Source: Capitella teleta (Eukaryota; Annelida; Polychaeta; Capitellidae). From it: 64,000 bases of DNA. Location: assembly GCA_000328365.1 (NCBI GenBank), contig KB306576.1:84507-148506 (forward strand), given 5' to 3'. The notes below the pieces were generated by a model. That model had not been told where the DNA came from. It worked only from the letters and a program-made list of their open reading frames with translations, and searched no databases. How positions within the stretch are numbered: position 1 is the stretch's first letter; the number at the start of each line of letters is the position of its first letter. Shown here piece after piece: positions 25,054 through 40,100 of this stretch. The position numbers and the translations under genes are program-made.

Positions 25054-25145
25054 AGGAAAAAATATTTAATGTTTTGCATTTTGCTGAAAATTAGCAACAT
25101 TACTGAGTTAAGTATGTAGTTCCCGTTAATAGCTGCACAGCTCAT

Positions 25146-25151
25146 AATAAA
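25146..25151 (+). terminator. Poly(A) signal of the receptor gene
   Basis: AATAAA lies 93 bases after the receptor stop codon, followed by a T-rich stretch (ctttttttcttcttccc) that could act as the downstream element. It is the first canonical signal after the stop. Confidence 0.6.
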
Positions 25152-25159
25152 ACCAAACA

Positions 25160-28100
25160 CGCGTAGCGACTTTTTTTCTTCTTCCCTTTTCCTTCTGATA
25201 TGTTGATTTGGATGTCTGATGATGTATGAGCTGGAGAAGCCATTTATGGGTTAATCGTGGTACTATTCCTCACGGCTGTGTGATCATTGCATTCATAATG
25301 CATGTCAATGGCATCAATATCCCTTACATGCACAATCCCTCGGTTACAGACAGGGAAGCCTTCCATAAACATAGGTGCAGTGTGAGGCAAGTGTTGTCTG
25401 TATTGCCAAGTGGAAATCATTACTTTCGGTCTGCATGGTGCGCGAAGCCAGTGGGATCAGGTGGTTGCGTGTTCTTCAATGGTTATCTTGCAGACATATT
25501 TCAATTGCTTGCACATAATTCTGTTGCTAAATGTAGAGACCATTGAAAACAATGTACGCAGATGTTGATATTGGAATGCGGGCCAATACATTAGTACATA
25601 GATGGAGAGATCGTCTAGATCACGAGCCGGCGTTTTCTCAAGATAAGGAGATTAGGAGACTGAAATAGCTCCTGACACGACTTAAATAGCCATTAAACGA
25701 GACGCACCCATTCACAAATCATTGCACCCATTTGCTACAGAACATTTACGTTCGGAAGCCGTAAAGCACCTGATAGTCGTACTTAAATGGACTTCGAGTC
25801 AATTGTCTAGCCTTCTGATTTGAGTATGTCTGGTGGGTAACTGATAATTAACACCACCAAATCTCAAAAATTTCGGATTCATCAGTGTCATATTGTCAAT
25901 CTCAGATCGTATTCTTCTTTCAATTCGTTAGAAATTGGCGAGAACAGCACGTGGACGCCTAACACGTAATGTAAATGTAAATAAACTTCACAACTCTATG
26001 CAGAACTGGAAACGGAACGAGTGAAGCCAAAACAATGCGGTATATTTGGAGAATTGAAGCTTTAACCATTAGGTTTAGAGCTTTGGTTTGTGTCCTACAA
26101 TAACATACTATTATAATGCAAACATTAGCAACAAAGAAGGTGTGCTGATCAGTCAATACTTGAAGCCAGGCCTTGGATGGAGGCGTCAACAATGTTTGCA
26201 CTTATCCATTCCATGGAGATCGACGAGGATGTGATATGCGAGTCAATCTCATGATATCAAATATCAATAATTGCTTTTGCATTCAACGCTGTTTGGCTTG
26301 TCAATGCCATGCTACATCGCAGATTATCTCATCAACAAGTTGACAGCTTGGTATGATACGGATTTTTCTATAACCATTAGTGTCATTGTGGTTTTTTTCC
26401 TTGTCTATTCTGCATTGCGTAGAAGGACGGGTCCCCAGGGCATCCCGCAAGGGTTAATGCCTGCAAATCAAGGGCGTGTCTTCTGCATCTGCGAGCTACA
26501 CAAACACTGGGCTTATTTACGGCCTGAACCCAGCATGACGGGACATACCACCGAGTATTTCCATGTTCCATTACACGGAACCTCTTCAGGAAGCACCACT
26601 GCCTGGCAACGCGGTACAGCGTGGGTTGATATTAGGGAGCTCATGCTGATATATCATGCTATAATTGTATCAATTCTGTTTGATATGCATCTCTCATTTA
26701 ATATTTCAGGAGGGCAACTGAAATAAATCCTCGAATTTATACGCAGCTATCCCAAAATAGAGCCAATCTTGGAGGTCGTAGAATGGTTCAATTTCGTCCA
26801 AGTGAATCTGCGCTCTGACTTATTTATTGGAACCGTAAATGGCTTAGAGTAACCAAACTAAACACTAACGGAGCATTCATCTCATCGCGGTCGGTGCTTA
26901 GTCAGTAATGTCCTCAGAAATGAATCTTCCCCCTTCTGCAATTTCTAAATTGTAGGCTTTGCACATAAGACTCAAACTCTGAAGGACAGAAGCATTGGCA
27001 CTAAACTATGATTAGCTTATTCGGGGACATAATGTATGCATGGCCCAATACTGAGGTGGTGTCCATCACCGATGCGGTGACAGCGAATCTAGCTGTGTTG
27101 GTCTTAGCTGTAGATTAAACTGATTAACGCCGACGGGATATTGAATTAAGGAGCGGCCCACAACTTGTCTCTGACTCGCTATGTAGACTGCGGGGAAATA
27201 TTGACAATCCGCCTCTCCTGGGATCAAGGGAGGCACCCAATGCTCGTGTCCTGCTCCAATCACCGGTTCAGCCAGAGGTCATTTGGTGCAATGTGTGTCT
27301 TAAGCAAAATTTAATTATGCGCTGATCGAGGAAGGTTTCGGTCCTACTTCGACCCGCTGCGTTTCTAATTGCATCAACTCTGATGGTGTCTATACTTTGC
27401 ACTCGAGAAAGAGCTCAATGGGAGGGTTGTTTACAGTAAGCTTTTGTAGGAAACACCATATACGTATATATACCACAAGAATATGAAGAATCAAGACTGA
27501 CCTCTGAAATAGCATCTCTCAAAGACGCTGAGATCAAAACAAAGAGAGTCCTATAAACCCCCGCATTACCTATTGCTCTCCACAGACTCGTTGTCGTTAT
27601 CAATGGAGACGCAGATTGTGTGATGTGCCCCTCTGATTAGTCTCAACAAACCCTCATTAAACCTCAAGGTGAACAAAACTGTTCATCGATTCCACGTTGA
27701 CTCGTTTGATTCTACCCACTTGGACGTCACACTCTGAAACCGGGGATATATGAGTATTGATCATCGCATAAAGCAACTAAAAGGACAATCTATCAAAATA
27801 TTGATTAGTTGATATAATGCAAAGAAATATTGGGTTTCATTCGTCTTGCGGCCAGATGGATTGTGAGCTCATGTAGCCATGCAATGGAGGAGGAATTTCA
27901 CCCGAAGAAGGACATTACAAATGAAAAGATTGCATGGGACAAGAATCTTTCGATTGCTTTGCACTTTCTGCCTGGCTAAAGATGCTGAGCACAACTCAGA
28001 CTTATTTCGAGTCTCGATCTGCTGTTTTGTGTTGTCGATTATGGCATGTGCAGCGGCGTGGCGTCGGTGGCCGTTTGATCCTGCCATATGGAGGATAATG

Positions 28101-31100
28101 GAGAGAAATAAAAAACAGAGATGAACCTCAAAATGGCTGTTTTTATGCGTTGCCAAGCGTCGGCCGCACCAAGGAACCTTTTGACTCGGTCGCTTTTCTG
28201 ACTCAATTCTCCTGGTTCAATTGGCCACCATGGCTCATTACGCTCGAGGGGAACTCTAAAGATGATCAATGATACAACAGCATTCGCGTCATGTAAGCAT
28301 GATGGATTGGCGAGATTAACATAGTTTGTCCATTGGTCGAAGTGTGATGACATGAAGCCGGGCGGCGTAAGAGGGGAAGCGTGAAGTACACGATCGTTTC
28401 GCGGCCCTTGTTTTTCTCTAAGCATTGTGGCGTCAAGTCGCAAAGTATACTTTGTGTTATGATATCGCATCAAATCTTGCATCACTTGTATACAAGAATA
28501 ACAATGCATGGTTCATATCAGCTGCACACCCAGGTATCAAATGACAACGTTATTGCATGGGTGTTAAATTGTGTCCTAGATTTGATAAGCTTTAAGACTG
28601 ATAGGACACACCAACAGGCGATGATTCTCACACCGTGGAAATTATGCTAGCCATGCACACAGACATAAAACAGACAACGCGAGGAAGTGAGGAGGATCGA
28701 CCATTGATTGCATCGATTACGAGCAGAGCCTACGCAAATATTATCCACTGTGATACACCGTTTGTGGTAAGCCATTCAATTAAAAGTGTGTTGTGATTGA
28801 ATTAGCGACGGTTGTTCGCATTAGGGAAACACAGCCTTCCATTTCGGAGCGTCGCATCCGTCTTCATAATCAGGGACGCTTCAACACCTGGACAATTGCG
28901 ATAGTGCAATGACCTCACGGACGCCAGGTCAACGGCGGATCCTGCGCCTGACAGTTGACGCTAAAAGATTTTGGCCCCAGGCGGAAATTTCCCCATGATA
29001 TTTATGGAAGCAGCATACCACTAAACTCATGAACGGGACAATAGTTCAATGCTAACGCGAAATTCCTGCTCCTGTTTTGTTTGGCTGATGTAATCATCTT
29101 GTTGTGTAGTAATGTCGTGAAATGATGTAAATCACACATGGCATATTGGTAATGGCGTTTCTGACAGCAAATACAATGTTGGTTATGTTTCTCTACTTCG
29201 AGAAATTACATCCAGGAATATATAATTTCAGCCGGGAACAGAGGGCGGGGTCGTTTCCTGTGTCTCTGTGTCCTAATGCCGACATCGAATGATAACACTT
29301 CGTTATGCTTTCCACGAAATTAGTCAGCTAACCTAATTAGGGTGAAAGTGTACAAATTACTCAAAGGCCAAAATTTCCTCATGAAGATTTGCATAATGTT
29401 CTAAGCGTTTTGACGTACAGCTCACGCTGAACATTATTTGTAGTGTCCAGTTTTCGCTCACATAAAAGTTTACCTGCCTGTAAAATTATAATTAAATAAA
29501 ATAAATTTAGTAAAATTTTTACCAGTAAAATTATAATTATGATGATTATTGTCTTAAATGTAATACAGACATAGCATCAAACAAAAGACAGCCTCACAAC
29601 AGTCACACCAATGAGTCAAGTAAAGAATGTCCAGATGACTGAGGCTGGTTTTTTGAAGTGCTAAGAAGACTTCACATCTCATTGCATGTATAAGCCTGCT
29701 TATTAATGCAATGAGAGGTGAAGTCCAAAGTATTATTGAGATCATTATGAGGAACAAAATAGAAAAACCGAAGCGAAGTTTTGAATGGAGTTCATCAACG
29801 CAATGATTTCGCAGTAAACTATCAGAAAGCAAATACGCACATCACGCCATGCACTCAGCCGACCAAATAGTGAGCTAAGATTTCATCAGATGATCCAACG
29901 GCCAGATCAATCACCTAATGGGTTGGTGGGTGCTAGTTTTATAGAGCGTCAGCTGCAAATGTCGACGATGCCAGATCAGACTGTGGATTAGTAACGCAAG
30001 GGTCCGTGAGGGCGCACGCCTCCCTCGTCCGTGCTCAACTTTTATGGAGCTTGGTTATGGCTAGTCCCGCATGCGACAACAAGAACCCTTTTTTGGAGAT
30101 GCTTCATTGGCTCCGGTCTCGCATTTCCACGCATTTAGTTCAAGTCACACGGGAAGTGACCTCAACTGCTTCAGACTGATATCCGACATCCACGTTTAGA
30201 GACGCACACATTAGATGAGACTCAAGTGAGGGTGTTTGATTGCTTGCTCAGTGAATTAGCGAGTCAGTAAGTGGCTTCTCGTTGAAGGTCGACAGACCCA
30301 GTGGTATTGCATCAGAGTCACAAGCATTCGCATGGTTTCTAATCAACGCGTCCCTTTCATCATTTTTATTTTTAAGTGGAATTTTGCGAACTGCTTTAAT
30401 TAATGTATGTTTTATCGACATCTCCTCTCTCGTGAAACGTATTGACACGAATTTGTGAGTTCATGAATATAATTATAATTAATAATTATTCCACACACGC
30501 AGTATATAGATATAGAGATGAGCTTCTTCCTATACAGGATGGGCCTATATCCCCATTGTTAAGAAAGGTCATAGCGTGTCTATTCGATATGAAATGCTTG
30601 CTATAATGTGTGTAAGAACGCAGGAAAGATATAACCAAGCCCTGATTTGCCACAATATTATTAATTAGGTCATAATATTGAACATGTTTGATGCGCTGAT
30701 GATAAAAGGTGAGCAAATGACAGGATTGCCATGGCAACGGTTGGCGCGTTTAATTATAAATATTCATGAGCGATGTCTGATCTTGTATACTGACAGGAAG
30801 AAACTCGGCTCTATAACTATGACGCAGTGCACAATACAGTTACCATGGAAATAAGACACGCTCTTCTTCAACTTAATCGGATATAATTATTAATCTGCCA
30901 GAGGCTATAAAGCCATTTTAACCTCATTCTTGATTTAGAATCACCCTAAAATTGTCAATTTATATTTTTACCTATTGGCTCTCCGGGCCAAAAAGTGAAA
31001 ACACATGAAATTCTACTTTCTGCAAATATACATTAATTAAATACGACATGACAATTTCCATCTCATAAAATAATTGTAGTTCCAGTGTTTCTATCAAGAT

Positions 31101-34100
31101 GCCATAAAATTGTGTATTACTTTATTCATGATATTCTTGGATATCAAAATAATGCAGTCATCGCGATGTGAATAGTATGTATTTATAATAAATTATTCAC
31201 GAATAAAGTAAATTAAGAGGATTAAAATAATAATTAAGATGACAATTTTTTAAAGAGTAATCTATTAACTTGATATAAATATCCCGTGATTATTATAAAT
31301 GTTCTTCTGCCCCATTCGACACAGTTCAGGCACGAACAAGTTTTCAAACGAATGCTATCATTTCGTCATTTGATATGGGCTACGACAGAAGACACTGATT
31401 TCCAAGAAAGAAACTCTGTCTTGACCTCGAACGATGGTGGCGAGAATATGTTTACTTCCCCATCCCGGTTGGTTGGAAACTAGGAAAGATCACACACGCA
31501 CAAAATGTCAATTTCAATTGTTGATGTCTACAGTGGCTGGGCGAGGACATGTAGTACACGATCTCTATGGCTGGCCGCAGTGGAGTACTGAGTATGCGTA
31601 CTCTATAGACGTATTTTGGTATTTTGAATGAAACTCATAGAACGCGTACTATGAACTATGCATGCCATAACTTAACGTGTCAGCCAATCACAGTCACGCA
31701 CACATAACATTGACGAAACAACAGGCAAGGAATGGAGCACCTTGATAATTCCTTAAGAAATTGTGCTTTAATTATATAATTATTTTCATACAAGTTCCAC
31801 CGTGTGAGGTGTACTGCGTACACTCAAATTTGACGCTCCATTGCATCCATGCTGAGTATTTGAACAATTTTTTGCTGACACTGAATTCCTCTGAAGTAAG
31901 CTCTTTCCTGATTGGCCGAGAGGATTATTTCATGGGCTAAAAAAGCTGATGGCGACATAATTAAATTTGGTGGATCACGATGCGTTATGATTCTCGGCAC
32001 GCACGGTGCAGAATACATTTGGCATCATAATTTGTAATAGTTATTGTCTAATGGCCTTCTTACAAATGCATATAATTATACCACCCAAAACAATTAGAGA
32101 ATTAATTGTTACTTAAATTTCAGTTAAATTCATCACTGTAACTTGAGTTTCTTGTGGAAGCGACTACTAATGACAGTATTGATTATAATGTCATCCCCAT
32201 CATATGTAACGAATGTCGAATTTGTGTGCTGGTGAACGGGAGGGACACTACCCTTGTTCAAGTTTTGATGGATGGGTGTGCTAAACGCAACGCAGCACTT
32301 GATATGCACGCAAAGGTGCCATCCTAAGTATTACTGTGAGATTGAAACTCACATGCACGTCCCATAGTTAAACTTTGAGAGCATGGTTTAAACCTGCATA
32401 ACTGTTGATTATTTTCAGTTCTAGTGGTAATAGCGTAAATCTCACCCCTACTAATTTACTTAACTCTAATTTTGTAATATTTGTCTTTGTATTCACGTGT
32501 GCCATTTTCTAACTTCAATTTTGGGGTGACACGACAAGTAAATCCCTGTTTCACTATGACCAATGCCCTGAGCCAATCGAATTTGCAAGTGGCACAGGAC
32601 AAGTTAGCGTTAATGCATGCATTGGCTGCTTCATCTAAATATAGAGCAATGTCCATGCATGGGAATGAAGCTGAAGGAAGTTTTCCTGGGATTGACTTTA
32701 TTGAAGGCCTTCGACCCATAATGCTGCTACCTAACAAGCGGCCCACAGTACTCGAATAACAGTATAATTTGAGGCGCTCCAGGAACACGCGGAATCACAT
32801 TTAGAGAAGCTGCTCACCGTATAATCAGACCTTTTGCGTGAGTAAGATTTCAAAGGTGAAATATACTCTACGACTGATTTGAGACTGCTTGGACAATGCG
32901 GAAACGACATCATCCTAAGCTTTATTTGCGCTGTATTGATAGATACGACCCAGCTTAATTTCCTGTACGTCATTCTAAGCTTATCATCCTTTGGGTCCTT
33001 GAGAACCGATAACGGATGTTCGCACATGAACAAGACGCCATGCTGGTCAGCTGCCCTTTCCAAGGCAAGCTGTCATACTTGAAATCTCAAATTCGGTTCA
33101 AAAAGAGCGCTACGGAAAGGAAATATATGCACAGAGCATGACAGGTAATTGAAAACTAACGTAACCCTATTTTTGCTATCTGGCCGAACCCTTTTCTACG
33201 AACTACATCAGTGATTGCCACATAAAGTCGCCGACATCATCAGAGGAAGTGAATTGACTGAATGCAAGGAAATGGCTTGTTTTGCTTCTCTCGTTAAATG
33301 GAGAATAACAAGACGAAATGTCATACCGAGTTTTCGGCGACATGTCAGCGGTTACTGCGACGCTTAAGGGTCTGTTATGTTTTTAGGTAACCAATGTTTG
33401 CTCTTCACTCATGGCATGCTGACATGCTTTATTCATATCAACCCATAAATATACATAATTAACTATGCAGTTAATATAAACCATAAAACAATAAAATCAT
33501 ACAGAATCATAATTTCATATTAAATCGCATGGTCTCCAAATACACCATACCCCCCCCTTTCTCACCGTGCATTGTATTCCACAACTCCCCCCTTGTAATC
33601 TCGTTTAAACCGCCCGCATAGCTCACGAGGAGAGGAAACCTTCGATCTGCTGTCCTCAGATTCAACACCAAGATTATTCCGAAATGCAACAGCGATTGGC
33701 AGCCGATAAGCTATTATAAAATGCTTCAGCTGATCAGTCCTTGTTTTGCAAACTGATGGAACTTGTGACTGATAACACAAGATAACGCCATCTGCGATTA
33801 TTTCTAATGCAATCATCAATTATCCATCTGCACCAAACGACAATGCCTCCATGCACACGAAAATAGGTAGCTAGATATATATGCCTGCCAAGATGTCACC
33901 CCATTGCAAGGCATAATTTATGTACATTACCAGGGACATTAATGAAAATGAATTGCTTGATGCTGGTGTAATATACACGCTTATAAAGACGTTATGGTCA
34001 TTACTTCATGCAGCTAATCAAATTGACAGTGCTCAGTCTTCATGTTAAAGACATCTTCATGTAAATTTGACTTTATGCAAGGAAATGTTTCTTCTCAATA

Positions 34101-37100
34101 ATTTATTCATGAATAACGTAATGAATAGCCTTTGGTTCCGGCCACCATATTATCCCAAACTTATGCAAATTATGACCAAAACTTTTCAAATCGTGAAGAT
34201 ATGAATAGACCTTGAGCAGTGTCTGCTAAGAAATTGCATTGGGAAGCCCAGGCGACTGTTTCTATTGGTATTGGTACAGCATTGGTATGATAACATTATG
34301 CCAAACATTTATGCAACTATACGGTTGCAATTTTGCCAATGAGGCATACAAGGTACGACACTAGTTTGCTAAGCATCCAAAAGTACACATTATGTGCAAT
34401 GCACAATCTGACCAACTTCATTTTCAGCGTTAAACCCAAAACAGACAAAGACGATATTGACGGATGTGCGACAGACGCCGATCACATTGCACTCACAACA
34501 CTCATTTGTTTCCACGTGTCAACGATGTTGCGTGTTTCATCCATCATTTATTGTCATTGTCTGGTGTCTAGTTTCAGACAAGAGAAAGACAAGTCTGAGT
34601 TCGCCATATTTGCTCTCTTCACAGCTTTCCAGACCTAGTTATTGCAGCGTCGGCGTATGACCCCAATCGACCACTGGGCGCTCTACTTTGGCTTGGTATC
34701 ACCGCCTTAACCCTGTCTACCCCACTTCCTGCTTTTTGTTTCACAGGTCCTTGCATATCTCCAGGGAATGGACTTCCGATATTTGGATGGACCACGCGGG
34801 AATGCGGGATTATCAGCGGAATGATGGATCGCCAAGTGCCGTGTGACTAAATTGACCGCAAACCCCAAACTGGTCAGTTCCTCCAGGACGACATCGTTGA
34901 ATGCAATAATTGTTCTCATGAGAATGAAGTTGCCCCGGTGGTCGATAATCGACATCAGGCCAACAGCATCTTGCATCCTGTGCGTATGGGTCGATGCTCT
35001 AAAACAGATCGTGGTTAAAAACGGACAATGTCCACAAAGGCCTGTAAAACGTCCGAATACCCTACATCCAACACTAAATCGAATGTCTATTTACAAACTA
35101 CGAACTACGAATTTCAGGTTGAACGAATGGCGTACCATTCAAATGACCAATTTGGTCCAAAACGCTCTCATTCATCCCCTGCAAAGAAATCATTGTCATT
35201 GAATGACGACATCCATTCCATTTCATATGCATCACCACTTGGTTCGGTGAACTTTCCTTCGTCTTTTCTTTTTGCGCACCAGATGTTGAATGCTTAAAGG
35301 ATCTGAAAACCCGAAAGCCAAAGGAATATGCATGGCTTTCTCATTCCGGGCACCGACAAGAGGATCGGTCTCCGGGGAATAGGGATCCAAGGAGGACCAG
35401 GCGATTGAGGCCGGACGACCCTCGCGAATCCTGCAATAACTTCCAGATCCAATTGGCTAGATTGGAGCGGACGCCATTTGCATAGAAGGGGTGACATCAG
35501 CGTTGCCTCCGACAATCATGCTGCGCTTGATATATCAATTACTGCACAGCGACGGCCGCCGTATTCATGAGATCGACCTCCTCGGGACACGGCTGCCCAC
35601 CGTCAAAACCTGATTGCAGGAGATGCATGAGACTTTTCCCTACCCTGGCACTGCATAGTTATCGCAGCCAAGATCTCATGGTCAATGACTGAGCATTTGC
35701 CCTTGTCCGTCTGATTGCCTACGATAGATGGGAGTTCTATTTGGGACACACGCAGCTTCGATTTGAAACTGTTCCTCCATATGACATAAACACCAATTCG
35801 GCTTTTATCCTCCCTCGCATCCACATGTCCCAATCAAATTTCTCCCAACATCTCTCGCCAATTTCACCCCCCACACAAAGCGAATTTCCCTATAGATTCT
35901 ACAAAAGAACAAGCTTCTGGTTCAATGACCATAGCTGAATTGGACCGTACGTTTTCGCCAATCGCCTCTGGAAACGGTAATCCATGCTTGCATGCAAAGC
36001 TTCCAGATCGGAGAAAAATTTGATCGGCCTTGACCCAAATTAACTAAAGCAGATGCACAAGTAAGCTCTCAATGAAATGGCCAGCCATAAACCTTTCAAT
36101 GTAGGCCAATAAGGATAACGATAAAAACGTACTCCTTCATCACATACATGCCTCAAGCGATGATATAGTGAAATTACTGGGCTTATATCAAACTTTTTGT
36201 TTGTTGTCTAACACAAATGCCTTTCTTTCAACGATAAAACCTGCTACATGCACAATGAAGCTTGGCCCATTAAATGTGCGGGGAAAACACAGCCTGCAAA
36301 AACACTCTGTGTGGACAGACGCGGTATTGCGTTATGCCCTCCAATGCTGTGACGTAGTTCACTTGGTCACACCATTCGTTGATACTGATTGTTGCTTTAG
36401 GCGAAGGGAGACTTCGCGGCCATGTGAACTAAGTAATGACAACAGGCACATGTGTGTAACAAGATCATTGCACGAGGGAATGGGTGGAGAGGATAATTTG
36501 ATAATTATTTATTTATACGCTACATGCAAAGAGACTGAAAAAACATCATTAGTAATAAGCTTCACATAATCTTTTATGTAGACCTCTTCAAATTTTCATA
36601 GTTAATATTAATCAGGCTAAAAGAACAAAGAAACAACTGCGTATTGTGGATTTTGTCTGCGCTTCATTGACAGTTCACATTTTTGTTTTGAGAAAACCTC
36701 CCCCTCATTCGCTCGCGCATATGTGTGCTTTCGTCTGCTTATGATAACTTATATGTTTTCGAGACATAAATACCAATTATGTTGTTGGGAGATGAGAGTG
36801 GCTTCACCTACAGCACAGCATGCATATAAGATAATATATTCCCACTCGCGAGGATTTCAATCACAATTATGAGCTATTTGTCTAATGCCTCAGTGCCATC
36901 TAGACCGGGATTAACACGGATCTCATCCGTGTTGATCCATGTTGCTGTAAATCGTGAAGCTGCCGCGAAGCTTCATGACGATCCGTGGCGATCCTTTATG
37001 GTCCACGACGCTCTGGAGGTCAAACGTCTGAAGAGATGCTAGGTTGATCAGCGTATTCACTGGAGCTCTGCCCTGAGTGTCCGTAGGCCGCATGTGACAA

Positions 37101-40100
37101 TCATTCATTCACGATCCAGGAATCAATTTTTGAATTTTGTTTTTTCAACAATTTCTGCTGCTTCTTCGCAAGTTTGTTGCCTGGAATTTGTGAAAGCCAT
37201 AACTATAATGTTTGCGTGGATCCACAATGGCTGACTTACCAGTAAACCCTCACTGGCGTAATAACAGCAAAGTTATTTGACGTCGCACCCTCCTCACAAC
37301 TGTCCCGTGGGATTGTTTTAGCGATCGCACTTGGCGATAAGCTCAAAATTTGTTTCGGAATAATTTTACGGGTATAAACCCAATTGATGACAATCTTGGA
37401 ACTCGTAAATTCAGAATCTAAAACATCTTCGTCATATTTTTTTGTGGGTCCATGTTGATGGTTTTGCTTGGTTCGAGACTCCACTCAATGCAGGAGCAAC
37501 ACGCAATTATTCATTTATAATGAATTGCATGTATAACGATGTTTTCATTCCTTCTCCGTGTATCCTTTCATTAGGGCCATATAAGTGCATGCTTCAATTC
37601 GAATTTATTTTTATCTTCAATTTCGGAAACCGACATATTCGTTAAATGAACCTGCATGAGTCATCGAGTCCAGTCATGTTTACGTTTGCGGTGAAGTCTG
37701 CAGGATAAATGCGACTTGAATCTTAATAATGAATCTGTCCGAATTTGGTAATTCAACCATGGACAAATCCTGAGATACACCAATATTAGCTAGAGCCACA
37801 TGCGTAGTACGCGTGTGCTCATCGCCGACCACTACATTTACATGCAACACAACTCGGCAACGTGACTTCTGTTTGCAATTCCGTAACGTTGGTTGTGTAT
37901 ATCGAGATGTATATGGATAACACGAATCACAATTTAAGGTTTAAGGGAAGCATAAATTCAAATTAGCCGACGTCAAAGCTCACTAACGCTGTTAGTGGTG
38001 GCTATCTTATGGGTAATTTGATAGCCGACAACGAAAAACCAGTGAGATGACACAGTGGGTCAGAGTAAGTCTTGTGATGGCCAACCCGTGAACCATCTGG
38101 TAGTTATCTGCTACCCATCAACGAACTAAAACCGTGAGCCGTGTAAGGGTTGCGCTTCAATTTTAGTCATGCTTCCATTAGCTATATCCATATTTGATTC
38201 CACAAGATGGAACACACTTTCTTTTGAGCCAGATATTCGCCCCAGCCAGCAAACCTCGACCCTCTGGGCCTTTTCATGGGGAATGTACAAATATGTTTCA
38301 GTAGTTTTTGTCGTCGATTTTTATTATAATATATCATCTGCTGTGGAAATTTCTGATGATCATCAATTAATCAAATGCAGAAATGATGCTTGTTATCAAA
38401 CCTGAGGTAGAATAATACTTTAAAATTTGACATTTGAATTTGATATCACTACTTGCTCAATTGGGTTCTCAAAGCAATTCATCAAATGGTTTTCGAGTCT
38501 ACCTGTTCAACACGCTGCTTTAAATCCGATCCGTTAGAATGAAATGCGTGTTCACTCATTGTGCGACCGCCCACGATCGACAGCTTGATAACTGCTGACA
38601 ATATAACGTAAGGTTGATCAGCTGCAAGATATAACAATCACACCTTATATCAGACTGAATCATGACACTTACCTTCATATTGTGGTGTATTGTATCGACT
38701 CTGCTTCTTCGTTTTGTAGGAAATTCACCAGATACGAAATGCTACTTTCATGCAGAATCAATTTTTAATTTGGCCGCTATCTATTGATTTATTCTTGAAT
38801 CATGCTTTCGATCACCAACAGTGGTCATATTAGACTTATTATCTAGGGTGCTTAGTCTCAATTTACTTTGCTTTTTATACTTTTATCTTTATACTTAATG
38901 TATACAATTTCAAACACCGCACAACAATTTTTTTTTTTTTCACTTTTTATTTTGACCAAGCAGTTTCTTGCTCATAATAGCTGTAATTAATTAAATATTT
39001 GCGTCATATCACTTCAGCTCATTGCTCATACTCTGAACTGGGTCTCTAAACTGGGAGTTTACCTAAAGTTATTTTAATGCGGATTTGTTGTGCAACCTCG
39101 AAATGCATGTCTGATGTGTAGAAACATGCTCACACAAGCAAGCTCCTGCATTCAATTGAATGTTCATTATATTTGTTCTATTTTCATTAAAACTACTCCC
39201 TATCTTCGCTACTACATGTACATGATAACTATCATCGGTGCATTTTTGACTTCATTGATGCGTCAGTTGTAACCTCTTCCCTGGGATTTGAGAGAGCAAG
39301 CTAATTAGCGACAGAAGCCAAGTTGGCGCCGGCTCAAACTCTTGACTTTATAACCGTTGTGTTCATCCTTATTATGCCTACACAACGTGTTACCTGTCAC
39401 GTGTTACCTGTGTTACCTGTGCAATCACAATGTGTAATATGCTGGCCATACTATAGCTGGTAGCTGAGAGAAAAGTATGATTTTCTCAGCTGGCTGTTTG
39501 CTTGCGACGGTGTGGTTTTCACGAAACCATGTGTTGTTCAGAGTTATATTTCAGTACATCTAATAGCACGTATGCTGTTGAGTCTCACATTGTTGGATTC
39601 ACAATAGAACGACCTATCCTAATATGTAAAATAATAGCTATGCGTGCCAGCATAATTCAATTACCGTGAAGTCTAGGCTCTTTTAGTAAAATACGTGACC
39701 GGTATCGACCCGAAACTGCAGTGGTGGTGAATGTGTTGAAAAAAGTAAAAACAAGTAAAAACAAAAGAGCAACTAAGCAATATATGTGACCTATGACCCT
39801 CGCGCCGATGCCCACACTAAGTCACATTGTTCCATTATTATGTTTTAATGCTTCTTAACATAATTAACAAATCCGTGTTTTGCGCCCTTCTTTTGTAACA
39901 GACAAGAGGGAAATCCCGGACTCAGGTTTCGGAGCTGGCGTCTGTTTCACTGAAAATGTAAGATATTAGCCATAAATGTGTAGTGATTGTGTACAATTGA
40001 AGATCCTATTGCTGATGCTTGTGCACCGAAGGACGTCTGCCCAAGCATCACTGAGCGCGAATGGTCTTGCTCATTGTCTACGGTAATCTCCTATAGGAAT

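Noticed and set aside
26271-26726. 151-codon plus-strand frame with a hydrophobic segment near its start
   Set aside because: No known family, no promoter motif nearby, and composition like the surrounding non-coding DNA.
28039-28509. 156-codon minus-strand frame
   Set aside because: No domain, signal peptide or splice context, and frames on the opposite strand overlap it; the size is within chance for 64 kb.
31590-31665. Possible inverted-repeat element around gcgtactatgaac, with a similar motif near 43,727
   Set aside because: The arms match poorly and no target duplication is visible; too little shared sequence to call a family.
36168-36569. 133-codon plus-strand frame
   Set aside because: Unrecognised translation with no splice or regulatory support.
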